From positions 88,450 through 152,449 of the forward strand of contig JAFEBV010000014.1 in the NCBI GenBank assembly GCA_018242485.1: a DNA stretch of 64,000 nucleotides. The letters are read 5' to 3'. Shown piece after piece: positions 60,489 through 64,000 of the stretch. A program made the position numbers and the translations under genes. Origin of the DNA: Pseudomonadota bacterium. Lineage in GTDB: Bacteria > Pseudomonadota > Gammaproteobacteria > Xanthomonadales > Xanthomonadaceae. The stretch's first letter is position 1, and each line of letters begins with the position of its first letter. The notes below the pieces were generated by a model. It ran no database searches and was not told where the DNA came from. It worked only from the letters and a program-made list of their open reading frames with translations.

Positions 60489-61625
60489 TCAGCCGCCGGC
60501 GCAGAACTTCGCGTAGTCGATGTAACCGGGAAACACCCGCCCCGGCGCACACACCGGGCATTGCGGATCGGCCGGCAAGCGCGTCTCGCGGGAGCGCATG
60601 CCCAGCGCATCGAAATGCAGCAACCGCCCGGCCAGCGACGTACCCAAACCCAGCAACAGCTTGATCGCCTCGGTCGCCTGCAACATCCCGATCACCCCCG
60701 GCAACACGCCCAGCACGCCCGCCTCGGCGCAGTTGGGCGCGGCCTCCGGCGGTGGAGGTTCGGGAAACAGGCAGCGATAGCACGGTGCGACGCCGCGCCG
60801 GCGTCCCGCATCGAACACGCTCACCTGCCCCTCGAAGCGATGCACCGCGCCGTACACCAGCGGCTTGCCCAGCTTCACGCAGGCATCGTTGAGCAGGTAG
60901 CGCGCCGCGAAATTGTCGGCGCCGTCGATCACCACGTCGGCACCGTCGAGGATGCGTTCGACATTCTCCGAAGTAACGCGCTCTCTGATACCTACGATCT
61001 TTGTCCTCGGATTGAGTGCTGTCAGCGCCGCTTGCGCCGATTCGGTCTTGGGCATGCCGATACGCGATTCGGCGTGCAGGATCTGCCGTTGCAGGTTGCT
61101 GCGATCGACCACGTCGTCATCGGCCAGCACCAGCGTACCCACGCCGGCCGCGGCCAGATAAAACGCCGCCGGTGCGCCCAGTCCGCCCGCCCCGATCAAC
61201 ACCACGCGCGATGATTCAAGCTTGCGTTGACCGCTCTCGCCAACTTCCGACAATTTCAGATGCCGCGAATAGCGCTCGTAGAAATCACTGTCGCCATCGG
61301 GCTTGGCGATCGGCAGCCCTTCGGCAATCCAGCGCGTGGTGCCGCCGGATACGGAAAAAACATTCGTGTAGCCCTGCGCGCACAACGCCTGCGCGGCGAG
61401 CAGCGAACGCCGACCGCCTTGGCAGATCAACAACACCTCGGCATGAGGATTGGGCAAGCTCGCACGAGGATTCGCTTCCAGATCGCCGCGCGCCACACCC
61501 AGCGCACCGTCCGCAAAGCCCGTCGCGCGCTCATGTGCCTCGCGCACGTCCACCAGCTGCGCGCCGGCGTCCTGGCGCGCGCGTGCTTGCGCGGGGCTGA
61601 TTTCAGGGATGGTGGTGTCGTTCAT
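60489..61625 (-). CDS. moeB: Rhodanese-ThiF fusion, MoeB-type adenylyltransferase
   Basis: Activates the small sulfur-carrier MoaD (molybdopterin) or a related ThiS-like protein. At 378 residues: N-terminal rhodanese domain (about 10-110) with active Cys68 in LLICQGGRRS. The ThiF/E1-like domain carries RYSRHLKLSEVGESGQRKL, the ATP loop VVLIGAGGLGAPAAFYLAAAG, DDDVVDRSNLQRQILH, GADNFAARYLLNDAC and two zinc Cys pairs (APCYRC and PQCPVC). The rhodanese order (N-terminal) is the reverse of eukaryotic MOCS3. ATG at 61625 has GAGG just upstream; TTG at 61631 is the longer option. It follows moeA by 10 bases. Confidence 0.93.
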   Translation of the reverse strand: MNDTTIPEISPAQARARQDAGAQLVDVREAHERATGFADGALGVARGDLEANPRASLPNPHAEVLLICQGGRRSLLAAQALCAQGYTNVFSVSGGTTRWIAEGLPIAKPDGDSDFYERYSRHLKLSEVGESGQRKLESSRVVLIGAGGLGAPAAFYLAAAGVGTLVLADDDVVDRSNLQRQILHAESRIGMPKTESAQAALTALNPRTKIVGIRERVTSENVERILDGADVVIDGADNFAARYLLNDACVKLGKPLVYGAVHRFEGQVSVFDAGRRRGVAPCYRCLFPEPPPPEAAPNCAEAGVLGVLPGVIGMLQATEAIKLLLGLGTSLAGRLLHFDALGMRSRETRLPADPQCPVCAPGRVFPGYIDYAKFCAGG

Positions 61626-61635
61626 CCTCAATACC

Positions 61636-62859
61636 TCAATACCTCACCACCTCGACCACCTGCCCTGCCGGCCACGCCAGTTCGCCCTCGGGCAGCACGA
61701 TCAGGCAATCGCTGTCGGCGGCGCCACGCAGGCGGTGCGAGGCGGTCGCCGGATGCGGGGCGACGCGCAGGATGCCATCCGCGCCGTGCTCGAGTTTGCC
61801 GCGCTGGAACTCGCGGCGCTCGTGCGATTTCGACAACGGCACCGCCAGTCGCGCGTGGACGGGCGTCAGGCTGGTGGTGTCGCCCTGCAACCCGCGCAGC
61901 AGGGGCCGCCCGAGGGTGAGGAACGTCGCCAGCACCGCCACCGGATTACCCGGCAGGCCGAGCATCTGCGCCTGCCCGATCCGCCCGAACAACAAGGGCA
62001 TGCCGGGGCGCTGCTGCACCTTCCAGAAATGGATCGCGCCCAGTTCGGCGACCAGCCCGGTGAGGTAATCCTTCTCGCCGGCCGACACGCCCCCGCAGGT
62101 GATCACCACGTCGAAGGCCGCGCCGGCATCGCGCAGCAGAGCGCGCATGCGCGTCGGATCGTCGGGCAGGATCGGCCAGGCGACCGGATCGAGCCCCTCG
62201 GCGACCAGCAAGTTCATCAGCAGGCTGCGATTACTGTCGTAGATCGTGCCGGCTTCCAGCGTTTGCCCGGGCGGACGCAATTCATCGCCGGTGGTGAACA
62301 CCGCCACGGTCGGCTTGCGCGCGACGTCCAGTTCGGCCACACCGACGGTGGCCGCGAGCGACGCCTGCACCGCGGTGAGCCGGGTGCCGGCGCGCAGCAG
62401 CAGGTCGCCGATCGCAATGTCCTCGCCGGCGTAGCGCACATGCCGGCCCGGCGGCAACGCGGCCGACAGATGCACTTGCCCACCTTCGACGCGCGCGTTC
62501 TCCTTCATCACCACGGCATCGGTCCCCGCGGGCAGCGGAGCGCCGGTGGTGATGCGCGCGCACTGCCCCGCTCCGACGTGCAGATCGAGCGCACGCCCGG
62601 CGAATTGCTCGCCGATGAGTTGCAGCGCGACGCCCGCGCCGCTGTCGGCCGCGCGCAGGGCGAAGCCGTCCATCGCGCTGTTGTCGAAGGATGGCACGCG
62701 CATCGACGCGACCACGTCCTGCGCCAGCACGCAGCCACCGGCACGCGCCACCGGCACGCGTTCGACCGGCAGCCTGTGCGCGGCAGCAACCGCATGCACG
62801 ATGGACAGTGCCTGCGCGAAGGCAATGCGGGAGGGGAAGTCGGCGATGGACGCGTTCAC
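61636..62859 (-). CDS. moeA: Molybdopterin molybdenumtransferase MoeA
   Basis: Inserts molybdate into adenylylated molybdopterin. At 407 residues: ALSIVHAVAAAHRLPVERVPVARAGGCVLAQDVVA, SFDNSAMDGFALRAAD, CARITTGAPLPAGTDAVVMKE, GTRLTAVQASLAATVGVAELDV, VAVFTTGDELRPPG, IYDSNRSLLMNLLVAEG, ITCGGVSAGEKDYLTGLV, and QMLGLPGNPVAVLATFLTLG. Start is GTG at 62859, overlapping the mobA stop as GTGA, so the two are translationally coupled. Order mobA-moeA-moeB makes a compact molybdenum-cofactor operon. Confidence 0.96.
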   Translation of the reverse strand: MNASIADFPSRIAFAQALSIVHAVAAAHRLPVERVPVARAGGCVLAQDVVASMRVPSFDNSAMDGFALRAADSGAGVALQLIGEQFAGRALDLHVGAGQCARITTGAPLPAGTDAVVMKENARVEGGQVHLSAALPPGRHVRYAGEDIAIGDLLLRAGTRLTAVQASLAATVGVAELDVARKPTVAVFTTGDELRPPGQTLEAGTIYDSNRSLLMNLLVAEGLDPVAWPILPDDPTRMRALLRDAGAAFDVVITCGGVSAGEKDYLTGLVAELGAIHFWKVQQRPGMPLLFGRIGQAQMLGLPGNPVAVLATFLTLGRPLLRGLQGDTTSLTPVHARLAVPLSKSHERREFQRGKLEHGADGILRVAPHPATASHRLRGAADSDCLIVLPEGELAWPAGQVVEVVRY

Positions 62860-63416
62860 GTCAGGAAATCCTCCGGCGAATTGAGGTTGCCGAATACGCT
62901 ATTGTCGAAGCGCACGACGTTCAACGCCAGTGTTGCGACCACCCGATGCACGGCTGCTTCGCCGCGCGCGAGCGCAGCGCCCACCACCTCGCGAGACCGC
63001 GCGACCGGCCACAACGCGACCAGCGGCTGCAAGCCCGATGCATCGTGCGCCACCGCGCCGCCCTCGCCCGCCGCATGCAGGCGCGCGAGCAGATCGCTTG
63101 GAATCGTGCGCAGGTCGATCGGCACCGTCAGCAGCCAGTGAGTCGAGCAAGCTGCAAGCAAGGCATCGATGCCCGCCAACGGGCCGGGGAAATCGGCGAT
63201 GCGGTCAGGGATCGCACGCAATCCAAGTGCAGGATAACGATCCGTATTGCGATTGGCACTGACGAGGCACTCGGCGTAAGGATGCTGCGCCTGCAAGGCC
63301 GACAGTGTGCGCGCGACCAGTGGTTGCCCATCGAATTTCGTCCACGCCTTGTCGCGCCCGCCCAAGCGCGTGGCGCGGCCACCGGCGAGCAGGCCGAGGG
63401 TCAAGGATGGTTGCAT
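62856..63416 (-). CDS. mobA: Molybdenum cofactor guanylyltransferase
   Basis: Attaches GMP to Mo-molybdopterin to make the bis-MGD cofactor. At 186 residues: nucleotide-binding N-terminus LTLGLLAGGRATRLGGRDKAWTKFDGQPLVARTL, FPGPLAGIDALLAAC, LLTVPIDLRTIPSDLLARL and a C-terminal FDNSVFGNLNSPEDF. The LAGGRATRLGGRDKA motif fits MobA (LAGGxxxRMGGxDK) with Leu for Met. ATG at 63416 begins the motif; the extension to 63509 has no support. Confidence 0.94.
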   Translation of the reverse strand: MQPSLTLGLLAGGRATRLGGRDKAWTKFDGQPLVARTLSALQAQHPYAECLVSANRNTDRYPALGLRAIPDRIADFPGPLAGIDALLAACSTHWLLTVPIDLRTIPSDLLARLHAAGEGGAVAHDASGLQPLVALWPVARSREVVGAALARGEAAVHRVVATLALNVVRFDNSVFGNLNSPEDFLT

Positions 63417-63520
63417 GCCTGCCGTGCGTTGCCAGATCGTGACATGGTACTCGCGCAGGCGTTGGATCCCCGTTTGCGCGCGATATTTTCGATGGAGATT
63501 CCGTCGCACGCAAAGTCGGC

Positions 63521-63623
63521 GCCCTCATCCGGCGCTGCGCGCCACCTTCTCCCAAGGGGAGAAGGGAAATACAGCCTCTCCCTCCGGGAGAGGCCGACGC
63601 GCCGCAGGCGCGGCGGGTGAGGG
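63521..63623. repeat. REP-like repeat pair, inverted, upstream of mobA
   Basis: GCCCTCATCCGGCGC to AAGGGGAGAAGGG (63521-63566) faces CCTCTCCCTCCGGGAGAGG to GGCGGGTGAGGG (63575-63623). Same family as at 8.9, 11.6 and 38.7 kb. Confidence 0.75.
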
Positions 63624-63692
63624 AATGGCATGTCAGGTTACTGCGTAGTCGTGATCCATTACGCTGCGCGTGCTCGCGCCACATGACACACA

Positions 63693-64000
63693 GAGACACT
63701 GGATGACCAGCCTTCGGCTGTTTTAGAGCGCTTCCCGCTTGACGCACGCCATCCATGGCGTGCGCCCTGCGGGCCGGCTTCGCCGTTCGTGCGCGATCCG
63801 ATCGCGCGCAGTCGCGAGGATGACGCATCGGCCAAGGCGATCGCGCTGCGCGCGATCGCGTCACTATGCATGAAAAGACACTGGATCCCCGCTTTCGCGG
63901 GGATGACGCAGTGACCAAGGCGCCCGCTTCGCGGTCGCGTCAATTTGCATGATGAGACACTGGATCCCCGCTTTCGCGGGGATGACGCAGTGACCAAGGC
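63693..64000. repeat. Degenerate tandem array of about 79 bp containing a palindromic core
   Basis: Two near-identical 46-base copies, AGACACTGGATCCCCGCTTT through TGACCAAGGC, lie at 63876-63921 and 63955-64000, spaced 79 bases. Weaker copies precede them (from about 63795 and 63693). The core GATCCCCGCTTTCGCGGGGATGAC is a hairpin. The array runs off the window. No gene is present; minus-strand translation gives the CVIPAKAGIQ artefact. Confidence 0.85.

Noticed and set aside
63659..63997. 112-residue minus-strand frame containing VIPAKAGIQ and repeated SSPRKRGSS
   Set aside because: This is translation of the palindromic tandem repeat, a known kind of spurious ORF, not a protein gene.

Overview
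The window is GC-rich, densely coded bacterial chromosome. Several things point to a gammaproteobacterium of the order Xanthomonadales (Lysobacterales): the rpsB-tsf / pyrH / frr-uppS-cdsA-dxr-rseP-bamA-lpxD-fabZ-lpxA-lpxB-rnhB-dnaE gene order, a Xanthomonas-type TonB-dependent receptor, a class II DAHP synthase, GluQ, DUF1244, and many REP-like intergenic repeats. It also carries polyhydroxyalkanoate (PHA) genes of the class III (PhaE/PhaC) type. Species cannot be fixed from sequence reading alone. No rRNA, tRNA, CRISPR array, integrase or transposase was found.

Layout. 0-3.3 kb: end of an ABC-transporter ATPase, its permease, a small membrane protein and a DesK/DesR-like two-component system. 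3.8-7.3 kb: RNase D, a lipoprotein with a formylglycine-generating-enzyme fold, and the remnant of an M48 peptidase gene. 7.4-9.7 kb: PHA genes phaB, phaR and a second phaB. 9.8-14.5 kb: gluQ, a CcsA/YpjD-like membrane protein, ffh and pyrB. 14.5-29.7 kb: one long minus-strand envelope and lipid A cluster from frr to dnaE, without skp. 29.8-38.6 kb: a translationally coupled block of two ECF-like sigma factors, a 1460-residue membrane Ser/Thr kinase and a TonB-dependent receptor, which splits the usual pyrH-frr pair. 38.8-42.7 kb: pyrH, a DegV protein, tsf and rpsB. 43.3-45.4 kb: dsbB and DAHP synthase. 45.4-52.4 kb: minus-strand run from asnS through small proteins and a PaiB-like protein to a partial kynurenine (3-hydroxyanthranilate) branch with an embedded carbonic anhydrase. 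52.5-55.2 kb: an IscA-like protein, phaE and phaC. 55.6-60.5 kb: guaA, guaB, folD, DUF1244 and a zinc-ribbon protein. 60.5-63.4 kb: moeB-like, moeA and mobA. The last 600 bases are repeats.

How the genes connect. The two PHA loci lie 44 kb apart. Each has a TGC-N3-GCA inverted repeat upstream of phaR, phaB or phaE, which suggests one PhaR regulon. The envelope cluster supplies isoprenoid precursors (Dxr, UppS), phospholipid (CdsA), lipid A (LpxD/A/B, FabZ) and outer-membrane assembly (BamA, RseP). The sigma-kinase-receptor block looks like a self-contained surface-sensing unit inserted into this housekeeping cluster.

Repeats are prominent. There are REP-like hairpins at seven sites, 7-bp tandem arrays in inverted orientation at the lpxB and guaA starts, and a roughly 79-bp tandem repeat at the right end. 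The array at lpxB appears to supply the start codon and N-terminus of LpxB.
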